DNA of 64,000 nt from Pelagomonas calceolata (taxonomy: Eukaryota; Sar; Pelagophyceae; Pelagomonadales; Pelagomonadaceae). Each line of letters begins with the position of its first letter. Within the stretch, counting starts at the first letter, position 1. Location: contig CAKKNE010000001.1 in the NCBI GenBank assembly GCA_918797485.1, positions 2,170,001 through 2,234,000 on the forward strand, in the 5' to 3' direction. A program made the translations under genes and the position numbers. Below are positions 1 to 8,745 of the stretch, one piece after another. The notes under the pieces are model-generated. The model saw nothing but the letters and a program-made list of their open reading frames with translations, was not told where the DNA came from and did no database searches.

Positions 1-603
1 GGTCTAAATGCGGTAAAGAAGCTGGACCCCTTCGCGCGCGGGTGCCTGGACTGCTACTGTTTATTGTATTTCACGGTACTGAGTCCGCACGGCGTCACGG
101 TGGCCTGGTTACGAGGAGTGCGGCGCACGGACGCGGCCGTGATTGGCTTATTTCAGACGCTCGCCCAGGGCGCTGGTTTATTGGCGACGTTTTTCACACC
201 ATTCGTCGTGGAGCGGACGGGCGCGCGAAAAGCCGCGCGCGTCTCGAACGCGGCGCAAGTTTTGTGTGCGGCTTTATCTGTCTTCGCTCTGTACCATGGC
301 CACGAGAAGGTATTTTTAGCTGGTTTATGTGCGTCGCGGTTTGGCTTGTGGGCCTTCGATCTGCTGGAACGGGAGATTCTGCAGACGGCCGCGCGGAGCG
401 ACGACCAGTGCATGGCGCTCTTCGCGGAGCAGTCGCGGCGCACGTCGGCGGCGTCGTTACTTATATTCGGGGCGTCGGCCTACCTCTCGGACGCCGAAAA
501 ATTCCCCTACCTCCTCGGCGCGTCGCTCGCGACGCTCGTCGTGTCGATGCTCGTGCTCGACCGCGGCGCGCGGCGCGCGGACGCGCTCGCGAAGCGGGAC
601 TAA
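1..603 (+). CDS. Ferroportin-like (SLC40) metal exporter, C-terminal part
   Basis: The frame is open from the first base of the window, so the 5' end lies outside; 200 residues are visible. It is a hydrophobic membrane protein. The run SRFGLWAFDLLEREILQ resembles the conserved SRIGLWSFDL segment of ferroportin, and the preceding helix with a Gly-rich cytosolic loop and an RKAARV basic patch fits the same C-terminal half. Members of SLC40 export Fe2+ across the plasma or organelle membrane. About five or six membrane segments can be counted by eye. The stop lies 24 bases from the stop of the converging ankyrin gene. Family assignment is by remembered motifs; substrate is inferred. Confidence 0.72.
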   Translation, partial: GLNAVKKLDPFARGCLDCYCLLYFTVLSPHGVTVAWLRGVRRTDAAVIGLFQTLAQGAGLLATFFTPFVVERTGARKAARVSNAAQVLCAALSVFALYHGHEKVFLAGLCASRFGLWAFDLLEREILQTAARSDDQCMALFAEQSRRTSAASLLIFGASAYLSDAEKFPYLLGASLATLVVSMLVLDRGARRADALAKRD

Positions 604-627
604 GGTATTCGGTCGTAGTAACGGTAC

Positions 628-1329
628 TTAGTAGTCCCCCACGTGGAACGCGTACTCGACGACGCGGCGGACCATCTCCGGCGGGAGACGCGGGAACTTG
701 GGGACGAACGTAGCGGTGATGGCGTTGAGGTGGTTGCGCTCGTATCGCTTGAAGCCGCCGGCGGCCCGGATTTTCTGTACGTACGCAATGTCCGTCCCCG
801 TGGGGAGAGCTGCGCCGGCGCGGAAAAAAATCGGGTACAGTTTATGATACATACCCACATTTCTGGTAAAGATAGCAGCTTCAAGCGGCGTCCTACCATA
901 TTGATTAGTCAGGTTCACATCTCCGCCCGCTCTGATGAGCTCCTGGACCATGGCTTTTACTCTCAAATTATCATAATCTGACATAAATACATAATGTAAC
1001 GCTGATTGACGGCCATTGGTGGTGTAATTCGGGTCAGCGCCCGCGTCTAAGAGCAGTGGTACGAACTCTGGGTGGCTGAGGATTGCCCAGTGCAAAGGCG
1101 TCACATTGGCACTGTTTCCCACGTTTACATTGGCTCCGCTAGCTATGAGCAACTCGATGCAAGCGACTCGGTCTCCTCCTTCTACGCCTCCGCACAAATA
1201 GTGGAGAGGTGTGAAGCCGTACGGCGGATCCGCCGCGTTTGGCGAGACGCCATCCTCGAGCGCTCGTCGCAAAGCGTCGACGTCCCCGGAGGTTGCGGCC
1301 CTGTGTATCGGTAGTGATGGTACTTCCAT
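628..1329 (-). CDS. Ankyrin-repeat protein with F-box/SOCS-like tail
   Basis: This 233-residue protein has four to five ankyrin repeats, seen as GFTPLHYLC, NVTPLHWAI, SALHYVF and GRTPLEAAIF cores with GANVN, GADPN and GGDVN turns. The C-terminus LPPEMVRRVVEYA looks like the short helix that ends many ankyrin proteins of pelagophytes and resembles an F-box or SOCS-type adaptor helix. Ankyrin repeats bind protein partners; no catalytic domain is visible. The ATG at 1329 is the first in frame. It converges on the ferroportin-like gene, 24 bases apart. The partner is unknown. Confidence 0.75.
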   Translation of the reverse strand: MEVPSLPIHRAATSGDVDALRRALEDGVSPNAADPPYGFTPLHYLCGGVEGGDRVACIELLIASGANVNVGNSANVTPLHWAILSHPEFVPLLLDAGADPNYTTNGRQSALHYVFMSDYDNLRVKAMVQELIRAGGDVNLTNQYGRTPLEAAIFTRNVGMYHKLYPIFFRAGAALPTGTDIAYVQKIRAAGGFKRYERNHLNAITATFVPKFPRLPPEMVRRVVEYAFHVGDY

Positions 1330-1761
1330 CTATTTGTCGACGGCTAAGCAAAGGTGCCCGCTCAGTTGCTTTTTTAATTGCTTAAATTGCCACTCAGTGG
1401 CACTTACTCGCCTGGGCACGTGACAAGGCTCTATCTGATGAACCGTTGGTGGCGCCGGGCGGTCCTTTTGCGCCGCGCGCGCGTCGCGCCTGCAAACCCG
1501 TTTTGATACATGAGGACATACCAGGTAAGGTACATGGGATATATATATGGGCCCATATATATATTCTATGTGCTTTCTATAAATATATCGCGGAGCAAGG
1601 GGAACGAAAGCCGCCCGGAGGCTGCTATATATAATAATATATAAATATATACACTCCCCATGGCGGTCCATTCCGCGCCCGTGCCACTGACGGTCCCCCC
1701 GTATTCGAGCGTAATTAGCCTGGAGGACCCGTTGGCCCTGAGGTCATACACAACACAGAAC
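1330..1761. other. Intergenic region, AT-rich core
   Basis: No credible gene. The stretch from about 1535 to 1650 is strikingly AT-rich for this window and holds the palindrome at 1539-1564 followed by several TATAAATATA-like runs. It is the 5' region of the ankyrin gene and the 3' region of the next minus-strand gene. Confidence 0.6.
1539..1564. repeat. Perfect 26-bp palindrome, (AT)5-GGG-CCC-(AT)5
   Basis: Ten alternating AT bases, GGGCCC, and ten more alternating AT bases form a perfect palindrome centred between 1551 and 1552. It could extrude as a cruciform or fold in RNA. It sits about 210 bases upstream of the ankyrin start codon in an otherwise TATA-rich patch. Confidence 0.9.
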
Positions 1762-4700
1762 TTAAAAGTACCCCCCACCCGCCGCCCGCCGTCGAATCGA
1801 ACCCTTCCGCCTCCGCGCCTCGACGGCCGCCCGGAAGCCGTCCATGCTCATGGCCCCCGCCGCGTCGTCGATCAAGTCCCGGCCCATCCGGCGACCGGCC
1901 GTCGACACGCGAGCCCCTACGCGTACGCGGCAGCGCGACCGCAGGTGCCTTAATTCCAACTCGTTCAACGCTCCCAAGTTCTCGTTCGCCCGCCTCAGCT
2001 TATTGGCGAAATGGTCTTGGGGCACGCGCGCCTCCAGTTTCAGCGCAGGGAGCTCCGACGACGCGTTGTCTACTATATGCTTCGCCGCGGCCCGCGACCG
2101 CTCGTCTCTCTCCATGGTAAGCTTCTGGCGCTCGCGCCTTCGAGCCGCCGCGACCCGCGCATGATTCGGTAAAGGGACGTTCACCTGGACCTTTTTAGGT
2201 GCTCGGCGCGGCAACGGGTGGAGCCGTCGCGACATTGAGGATTTTGGCGGCGGTGGGAGCTCAATCTTCGGAGCGTGCGCCATGAGTAACCGAATCCCAT
2301 CGGCCGTCGACCCGCGGCTCATCAGCGACGACCGCCCGCTGGCCCCTGTCCCTGGTCGAGACCGCGCGCTGCCTCCCGTCCCTGGTCGAAAGAAGGAGTC
2401 CTCTCCACGAAAATCCGAGGGCGGCGGCGGCTTCTGGAACGGCAGCCAGGCCCGGTCGTCCGACAATACGGGACTGAACTTCTCCGCTTTGACAGGAGCG
2501 GGCGCATTCAGAGCCTTCCGCGCCGCCGCGAGTAAAGCTTGCTGCCGTTCCATCGCACCCAACTCTTTTTTTCCGGTCGTCCAGCTGAACCCTTCCAGGG
2601 CTTCCGCGTGCTGGCCCTTATCCGCTTCCTTGCCATACAGCGTTTCCAAGGCAGGTGCTGCCCTTTCCAAGCCCTCGCGACCGGACGCCGCAACCCTGAT
2701 GAAGACCTCGAGGCACCCTTGCGGGAGGATATGCCTAGTATCCCAGCAGCACGCCACGGTCTGGATCAGACAGTCCTCTCCAAGAGAACCGCGCTTCGAC
2801 GCGAGCCAGGCGCCCACTTCGACGCCCCGGAAGATTTCGCCTTTCCAAACATCTCTTGGATGACATCTTTTGAAGGCCTCCAGCGCCGCGTCCGTCGCTT
2901 CTGCAGATTGATTGAAGTTGAGCTGGGCCCGTTCCAAAAAGTCACCTATTGTACCAGCAGCGCCCCGGAGGTCCTTCGCGAGTAATCGTCGAGCGGCAGA
3001 ATGACAAGCTCGCCGCGCCCGGTACCTCCTCAAGGCATTCCTATTTTCAGTATCCGGCGGCCCCCGGTCCGCGAACATGTTCCTTCTATCCCGTGTCGCT
3101 AACAATGCGTTCAGGCACCTCAACCCAGAAGCTTGGGCCTCATCCCCAATAGCTTTCGTATCTGACACGCCACCTGAGAAATGCAGCGCGTTCTGCCGGG
3201 CCTTCGCCGCGTAATTCACGACGAAGCGCGCGCACCGGCCCGCACTCACGACGACGGCCGTCTCCCTCACACGAAGTCGCGTCTCCGGATCGCCATCTTC
3301 GTCCACGTCGTCCGCCGTGTCCAGCGCCTCGCCGTCGATGGCACCATCAGAAAATAATGACGTGAGACCGTCTATCACAGCTTTGGCGACGCCGGGCACG
3401 TTCTCGTACTTCGACGCGATGCGGACGGCGTCCACTGAACCATTAGCGGCTATAAGGATGCGGCATGCGTACGAAGCGCTAGCTACGGCGCCGACGGCCT
3501 CGAGAGCTTTGATGGCCGTCGTCGCCTTCTTCGCGGCGCCATCGTCGTCGCGGAGGACGTCCAGCAATAAACTTGAGACGCCGGCCTCGGCGAGGCTCGG
3601 TCCCGCTTCTGGGGCCGCGTCCCTTAGCAAGACGAGAGCTTCTGCGAGCTTTTTGTCGTCGTCCGCGATTCTTAACAAACCGCAGGCCTTGTAATAAGGC
3701 TCCTCCGCGTCCGCATCTAAAGCATCTGCTCGTCTTTCGAGGAGGTCGCGCGTCTGCCCGGAAACCCTCTGCGCCGCAACCAGTAACACCCGAATGGCCA
3801 ACCCAACAAGTTCACTTTGAGACTGGGCCACGGCCTCGCACGCGATCGCTATCCTTAGAGCCGTCGGGGGCTTCAGTTGGTCGGCGCCGGGCGGCACAAG
3901 CGCCGCGACGACCCTTAATGAAGACCGCGCCTCATCATGTAGAGCTAAATCCCGCGGGCCGCCGTCGCCGACCAACGACGCGGCCGCCAGGTCGGCGACC
4001 GCCGAGGACCGCCCCCTTAATGCATCTATGATTCTAAGGCGCGGTTCCGACGCCACGTCGCCACTCAGCAGCGCCTCGAGCGCGAACCAGACGCGGGCCA
4101 CGCCCTGGATTCTGATCCTACGAGATAACGATCTGGAAGCGCCGTCCTCGAGCATGGTCAGCAGTAAGGGCCCGGCCTGCGCCGCGTCCTCGCCGTCGCC
4201 GAAGTCGCCCAAGGTTTGCAGAACGGCATAGACCTCGCAGGCGGCCTCGCGCACGTCGCGTCGCGCCTCGTCCAACGCGCCGTGGGCCATCTTACCCTTG
4301 TTTAGTTGCGAGAACCTTCGTAAAGCAGCCGTCGCGGCCGCGGCGCCGCCATGAAACGCGGCGGCCCGCGCGCGCGCCGCCCGCCGCATCGAGCGTTCTC
4401 GTTCGACGTCGAAGGCCGCCCCCCGCTTGCCCGCGGACCGCAGCTCGGACGCCTTCGCCTTTTGGTCAGCGTCTGATGCTATCTCTTCTTTAGTATCCTC
4501 GCAGACCTCCTTCACCAGGTCTCGGAGCGCTTTGGACGCTTCGGCTGCCGCCTTTTCGGCGCCGAGCTCCACCCGGCCCTTCGTCGTCGCGAAGGCGTGC
4601 AGTTTCGAGCGCGCCTCAACAGCTAACGCGAGGAACGGGCGCTTCATTGCTTGTCGCGCATATTGATCTGTCACAACATTCGCATCTCGTCGACAGACGT

Positions 4701-5373
4701 GGTAGCACTGTTCTACTTCGTCGCAGCCGCTCAGTAATGATGATTTCCAGTCCCGCGGCAGGGTCCCGTCGCAAGCTTGCGTCCTCACCGCAACCAGAAA
4801 AGGTTCGACGTCGTACGCCGCGACGGCGTCCCGCGCGTCCTGGGCGCCGTTGCCCCGTCGACTCAGATGCGCCAATAGATGCAGCGCTTCTACGGTGATT
4901 GATTCTCGCGATCGGATCTTCGCCGTTCTCCCACAGGCGAGCTCGTCGAGCGAGGCCACGACACAACGTCTCACGACATGATGTTGCGCGCAGGCGGAGC
5001 GCGCTTCTGACGCGTATCCTAGTAACGCGGCGTGCTGCCTTTCGCTCAACCGCTGCGCGGCGCCCGGTTCCGGCGGCGAACACAGGGTGGAAAGGAAGAA
5101 TAACGCCGCGCGGGCGCGTTCCCGGGCGTCGTCTCCTAATAACGTGCCGCACTGTCCTAATAACGCGGACGCCGTCGCGACGCCGTCGATCGCTCGTCCC
5201 CGGCCCACGGGGTCCTCTCTCGCAAGTTCTGCTAGGGAAAGAAAGGAGTCGGGCCGGCCTTCGTGCAGGCGCTGCAGCTTCGATGCGAGGCCGTCGCCGG
5301 CGCCCGCGAAGCAGGAGGTGGCCCGGGCGTTGCTGGCGCCGCCTCGGTTGACGGCCCGCGGGAGGTTGAGCAT
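1762..5373 (-). CDS. Large helical-repeat (ARM/HEAT-like) protein, unknown function
   Basis: A single open frame of 1203 residues from the first ATG (5373); a frame extension begins at a GTG nine codons earlier and is probably not used. The sequence is dominated by Ala/Leu-rich amphipathic helices, for example around the runs ALEALLSGDV and ASLVGDGGP, that resemble ARM or HEAT repeats, so a scaffold role is inferred. The last 200 residues change to Pro, Arg and Lys-rich low complexity with a probable coiled coil near RRRERQKLTMERDERSR. I do not recognise the family. No signal peptide or membrane segment is evident. Its 5' end faces the DUF501 gene across a shared 318-base interval. Confidence 0.7.
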   Translation of the reverse strand: MLNLPRAVNRGGASNARATSCFAGAGDGLASKLQRLHEGRPDSFLSLAELAREDPVGRGRAIDGVATASALLGQCGTLLGDDARERARAALFFLSTLCSPPEPGAAQRLSERQHAALLGYASEARSACAQHHVVRRCVVASLDELACGRTAKIRSRESITVEALHLLAHLSRRGNGAQDARDAVAAYDVEPFLVAVRTQACDGTLPRDWKSSLLSGCDEVEQCYHVCRRDANVVTDQYARQAMKRPFLALAVEARSKLHAFATTKGRVELGAEKAAAEASKALRDLVKEVCEDTKEEIASDADQKAKASELRSAGKRGAAFDVERERSMRRAARARAAAFHGGAAAATAALRRFSQLNKGKMAHGALDEARRDVREAACEVYAVLQTLGDFGDGEDAAQAGPLLLTMLEDGASRSLSRRIRIQGVARVWFALEALLSGDVASEPRLRIIDALRGRSSAVADLAAASLVGDGGPRDLALHDEARSSLRVVAALVPPGADQLKPPTALRIAIACEAVAQSQSELVGLAIRVLLVAAQRVSGQTRDLLERRADALDADAEEPYYKACGLLRIADDDKKLAEALVLLRDAAPEAGPSLAEAGVSSLLLDVLRDDDGAAKKATTAIKALEAVGAVASASYACRILIAANGSVDAVRIASKYENVPGVAKAVIDGLTSLFSDGAIDGEALDTADDVDEDGDPETRLRVRETAVVVSAGRCARFVVNYAAKARQNALHFSGGVSDTKAIGDEAQASGLRCLNALLATRDRRNMFADRGPPDTENRNALRRYRARRACHSAARRLLAKDLRGAAGTIGDFLERAQLNFNQSAEATDAALEAFKRCHPRDVWKGEIFRGVEVGAWLASKRGSLGEDCLIQTVACCWDTRHILPQGCLEVFIRVAASGREGLERAAPALETLYGKEADKGQHAEALEGFSWTTGKKELGAMERQQALLAAARKALNAPAPVKAEKFSPVLSDDRAWLPFQKPPPPSDFRGEDSFFRPGTGGSARSRPGTGASGRSSLMSRGSTADGIRLLMAHAPKIELPPPPKSSMSRRLHPLPRRAPKKVQVNVPLPNHARVAAARRRERQKLTMERDERSRAAAKHIVDNASSELPALKLEARVPQDHFANKLRRANENLGALNELELRHLRSRCRVRVGARVSTAGRRMGRDLIDDAAGAMSMDGFRAAVEARRRKGSIRRRAAGGGYF

Positions 5374-5691
5374 CGTATGCGTGCGTCGATGCGGTCTCAC
5401 GTTCGGAAGCGATGCGTTGCTATCGTCATCATGGCGTCGTCGTCGAATGGGGCAGCCATCCGCAACAACGACGGCTCGGCTGTATCCTAGTGTGTCTCTT
5501 CACGCTTCGCCCGCGGCCACGATACCCTTAAAGCTGCACTCTGTTCGCAACGCACAAGAGCTGTCGCGACGCACGCGGCCAGCCCACGCCGCCGCTGCAT
5601 TCATTTGCTGAGTTGCTCTCCAGTGCTCTCCCCACGGCAAACGCATCGCCCGTCCCGCATTCGTCGCATAGCGGCACCGCAACACCCTGCA
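5374..5691. other. Divergent promoter interval
   Basis: Shared upstream region of the helical-repeat gene and the DUF501 gene. A degenerate copy of the recurrent promoter motif is seen on the minus strand at about 5482-5498 (GAGACACACTAGGATAC). No gene is supported here. Confidence 0.5.
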
Positions 5692-6495
5692 ATGGCCGAG
5701 TTCGGCGTCCAGAAGCCCTGGGAGCAACCCCCAAAGACGAACGCCTCCAAGAGCCGCAGCCGCACAAAGCGCCAACGGAAGCAAAAAGCCCTCAGGATCG
5801 AGGCCGGCACGAACCTGCCGCTGGTCTGGGCCCTGCCGGACGGCGTCGCGCCGCCGGAACTCTCAGAGGACGTCGCGGCTGTAATTAGAGCGCGCCTCGG
5901 CTTCGTGCCGACGAATCTGCTGCGAGTGCACACGATAGAACAAAGGCCGGCCGTGCTGGAGTTGTATCCGTTGAAGCGGCAGCCCGTCGAGGAGCGGGCG
6001 CCGCGCCGGCGAGGTGCCAGTGGCCCGGTGCAGCCCTGGCCGACGACGTACTGGTTCGTCGACGAATTGCTGTCGGCGCGCATCGCGGCGCTCGAGGCGC
6101 GGGGCTGGGTCGGGCGGCTGGAGCGACGGTTGAATGGAGATGAAAACGCGTTGCGAGCGGCGGAGGCGGCTCATATCAATGCGGGTCTGGAGCGGTGGGC
6201 GGCCCTCACGGAGACTGATAGGCAATTAGCCGAAGAAAGAGGATGGCAGAAGGCTTTGCGCGACGTGGGCATCGCAGGAATTAAATCGGCGCGGAAGGTG
6301 AAGTGTTTACATGCGCAATATGCGCATTTCATCGGCGCGGCCGTCGTCTCGCCCGTCGGCCGGTGGATCGCCGAGCTGCTTGATGACGGCATGGATTCGA
6401 AAGAGGCGCTGGTTGAAGAGTGCGTCGTTGCGGTCATCGATGACGCGCCGAAGCTGGGCGGGCGCGACCGCGCGCACAAGCGTGGAACCGGATAA
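5692..6495 (+). CDS. DUF501-family protein
   Basis: The ATG at 5692 (MAEFGVQKPW) gives 267 residues; an upstream frame extension lacks a better start. The core carries the DUF501 pattern I remember from actinobacterial proteins: a P-T-x-Y-W-F/L segment (WPTTYWFVDELLSARI), then a helix LEARGWVGRLE, and near the C-terminus the conserved KCLHAQYAHFIGAAVVSPVG run. The molecular function of the family is not established. The N-terminal 25 residues are Lys/Arg-rich. The stop lies 12 bases from the stop of the converging oxygenase gene, so the 3' untranslated regions must overlap. Confidence 0.8.
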   Translation: MAEFGVQKPWEQPPKTNASKSRSRTKRQRKQKALRIEAGTNLPLVWALPDGVAPPELSEDVAAVIRARLGFVPTNLLRVHTIEQRPAVLELYPLKRQPVEERAPRRRGASGPVQPWPTTYWFVDELLSARIAALEARGWVGRLERRLNGDENALRAAEAAHINAGLERWAALTETDRQLAEERGWQKALRDVGIAGIKSARKVKCLHAQYAHFIGAAVVSPVGRWIAELLDDGMDSKEALVEECVVAVIDDAPKLGGRDRAHKRGTG

Positions 6496-6507
6496 GATTG
6501 TGTGAAT

Positions 6508-7719
6508 TTACCGGCTCCTCCGCTTCTTCTTCGCCGGCGCCGGCGCAGAAACAAGGCTCGCGAGGTCGACGAACTCGACGGCCGCCGGTGGCTTCGGCGC
6601 GGCTTCCATAACACTCGCGTCGATCTCGGAGGGAGCGTCGCGGAGGAAGAAGCGGCCCGCGTGGAGGACGTCCGGCGACGCGAGGTCGCCGAAGGTCGCT
6701 TCACGACCCTTGACGCGGCGCCACGCGCGCGCGACGGCGTGGGGCGCGGTCGCCTCGGGCGTAGTAGAGGCCTCCTCAAAAGAAACAGAAGGCAGCCAGG
6801 CCGGCGCCCCCAAAGGCCGGTTCGGCGACGGGCGCGCGGGGTCGCCGACGGTCACGTCTGGCCCCCACCAGCCGACCATGACCGTGATGCGCCTTCTAGA
6901 GGCGTCCGCGGGCGCGGGAAGCGGCGGCACCACACAGTGCAACAAACTCCCATCGAACGTCAGGAGCCGGTTCGGTCGCGGCGCGACGAGCCAGCCTGCC
7001 GCGTTCTCTTCATGATCGCCGAGGCGCCGCGCCATTATCATTGTAGGCGCGCCCTCGTTGTCGACGGTCTCAAGATAAAAAACCGACGATTTTATGGGTG
7101 AACGCGTCTCGCCTGAAGAACGTAGTGCGGCCTCGTCGAGGTCGTAGTGCAGCTGGTGCGCGCCGTCGGCCTCGCGCGCGTGCGCCCAGATCTCGCCCGA
7201 CGTCGCGCCCGCGACATTAGCGGCCGGCCGCAGCGCCCTTAGAAACCCGCCGAGGGGACCCTCATCATCAAGCGGCACGTTGTAGCTGTAGAAGCCGTCC
7301 GAGCCTTCATGGGTCGGCCAATACGGTGCGTCGCGGCCGAAGATCGCCGCGAGGCTCCTCAAATTCGCCTCACTGAGCGCTTGGTCGACGACGCGGGGCG
7401 CGTTCGGGGCGCGCCGCGGCGGCCGACTTAATGTAACGTCGTAGCGCAGGGCCTCGTCGGCGAGGCGCAGCCGGAAGCCGAGGCGCCATACTAATTCGTC
7501 GCCCTCCTTGGCCGTCGTCGCGTCCTGGAGCAGCAGCGTCGCGAGCTGGTACGCGGCCACGGCGCGCACGGCGCGCGTGCGCTCCGTCGGCTTGCGTTCG
7601 AGGTCCGCCGTCGCGCCGTCGACCGCGGCCCGCAGGAGTGCCGTCGCCTTTGTGCGGTCGCCGGCGCGCGTCTGCTCCTCGGCGCGCTCGAGGAGGTCTT
7701 CCAGCATCGTGCTCGACAT
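6508..7719 (-). CDS. 2-oxoglutarate/Fe(II)-type oxygenase-like protein
   Basis: 403 residues. The C-terminal half shows the facial triad expected of a double-stranded beta-helix 2OG oxygenase: HYD at about 191-193, the distal His at about 261 in LTFDGSLLHCV, and an Arg cluster at about 275-277 (RRRITVMVGWW) that could hold 2-oxoglutarate. Residues 1-100 are helical and TPR-like (AYQLATLLLQ). The C-terminus is Lys/Arg-rich (KKKRRSR), possibly nuclear. Substrate is unknown; a hydroxylase acting on protein is only a guess. It is divergent from MED31 and converges on the DUF501 gene. Confidence 0.62.
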   Translation of the reverse strand: MSSTMLEDLLERAEEQTRAGDRTKATALLRAAVDGATADLERKPTERTRAVRAVAAYQLATLLLQDATTAKEGDELVWRLGFRLRLADEALRYDVTLSRPPRRAPNAPRVVDQALSEANLRSLAAIFGRDAPYWPTHEGSDGFYSYNVPLDDEGPLGGFLRALRPAANVAGATSGEIWAHAREADGAHQLHYDLDEAALRSSGETRSPIKSSVFYLETVDNEGAPTMIMARRLGDHEENAAGWLVAPRPNRLLTFDGSLLHCVVPPLPAPADASRRRITVMVGWWGPDVTVGDPARPSPNRPLGAPAWLPSVSFEEASTTPEATAPHAVARAWRRVKGREATFGDLASPDVLHAGRFFLRDAPSEIDASVMEAAPKPPAAVEFVDLASLVSAPAPAKKKRRSR

Positions 7720-8080
7720 GACCGATGCAAAACCGAGGCCGGCTGCAGCTGTCAGTCGACCGTTGCAAGTGATATGATAGATAACTACTGTGCCTTAATT
7801 ATCAGGTCGCTTTGGTGGCGAGAACGCAGCGCTTGAAGCGCGTCTCGTTTTGCCGGGCTAGCGGATGTAAAGACACTAGCAAGCAAGCCAGGCTGCGGCG
7901 TAGGCCTGTAGCTCTGTCGCTGAGGCGTTTGAGTGACTGTTTTGCAGCTCTGCTGCAAGCACGCTATAGCCTGAACGGCTGCCGCGCGCCGCGCCGCCTG
8001 GTGGACCACCCCCTGAGATCCCTGCTGGGGGCTGCACGCCGCCGCGTTGTTACGCCGCCGCGAGGACGCGATAAAACAAG
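7720..8080. other. Divergent promoter interval with strong motif copy
   Basis: Shared upstream region of the oxygenase and MED31. It contains the recurrent promoter motif at 7857-7882. Otherwise no gene is supported. Confidence 0.55.
7857..7882 (+). promoter_or_regulatory. Recurrent divergent-promoter motif, copy 1
   Basis: GCTAGCG, two bases, then TGTAAAGACACTAGC (one extra A against the consensus). It lies about 138 bases from the oxygenase start and about 200 bases from the MED31 start. Confidence 0.6.
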
Positions 8081-8719
8081 ATGAAGGCCTTCGCCGGCCT
8101 CTCTTCTGATGACGATGATTCGGATGAGGACATGGCGCCCGCGTTGCCGATCCCGGGCCGCGCCTCGCCTTTGGTGGATGAAGACGTAGACGACGACGAA
8201 GCGCGAGCCGAGTTGCGATTCCGGGCCGAGCTCGAGTTCCTGCAGTGCTTAGCAAGTCCGTTATACTGCCAATTCTTAGCCCAGCACGACTATCTTGAAG
8301 ACCCGAAATTCTTGAAATTCCTCGACTACCTCCAGTACTTCCGCAGACCGGAGTACGTCGGGTTTGTGGAGTACCCCCACTGCTTCGCGTTTCTGGATTT
8401 GTTACGGGAGTCGGAGAAGTTCCGGACCGACATAAGACGGGACGAGTGCCGCGACTGGTGCCACCAGCAGCAGTTCCAGTCCTGGCAGTTCCACCACCGG
8501 CAGGAGCACGTCACGCCGAACTTGGAGCCCCCAGTCTTGGGCGAGGGCGACTGGCGCGCGACGCCCCTCCAATTAACCGGAGACGACTTTGTGAAGTACG
8601 AGGCGTACCTCGAGAAGACGTTGGGGAAGCAGTCCGAGGCGTGGTTCTTCTCGGCCGAGACGCTCGGGGACGAGAAGGTGCGCGCGGCGCTGGAGGCGTC
8701 GCCCCTGGCGGGGTCTTAA
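8081..8719 (+). CDS. MED31: Mediator complex subunit 31 (SOH1)
   Basis: 212 residues from an ATG at 8081. Residues about 45-150 match the MED31 fold I know from yeast SOH1 and human MED31: RFRAELEFLQCLASPLY, then HDYLEDPKFLKFLDYLQYF, then RPEYVGFVEYPHCFAFLDLL. MED31 is part of the middle module of Mediator, linking transcription factors to RNA polymerase II in the nucleus. The acidic N-terminal 40 residues and a C-terminal 60-residue extension (ending in EASPLAGS) go beyond the usual short subunit. It ends 26 bases from the stop of the converging ankyrin-SUMO gene. Confidence 0.93.
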   Translation: MKAFAGLSSDDDDSDEDMAPALPIPGRASPLVDEDVDDDEARAELRFRAELEFLQCLASPLYCQFLAQHDYLEDPKFLKFLDYLQYFRRPEYVGFVEYPHCFAFLDLLRESEKFRTDIRRDECRDWCHQQQFQSWQFHHRQEHVTPNLEPPVLGEGDWRATPLQLTGDDFVKYEAYLEKTLGKQSEAWFFSAETLGDEKVRAALEASPLAGS

Positions 8720-8745
8720 GGTTGTTGTTCACATACTTACATAGC

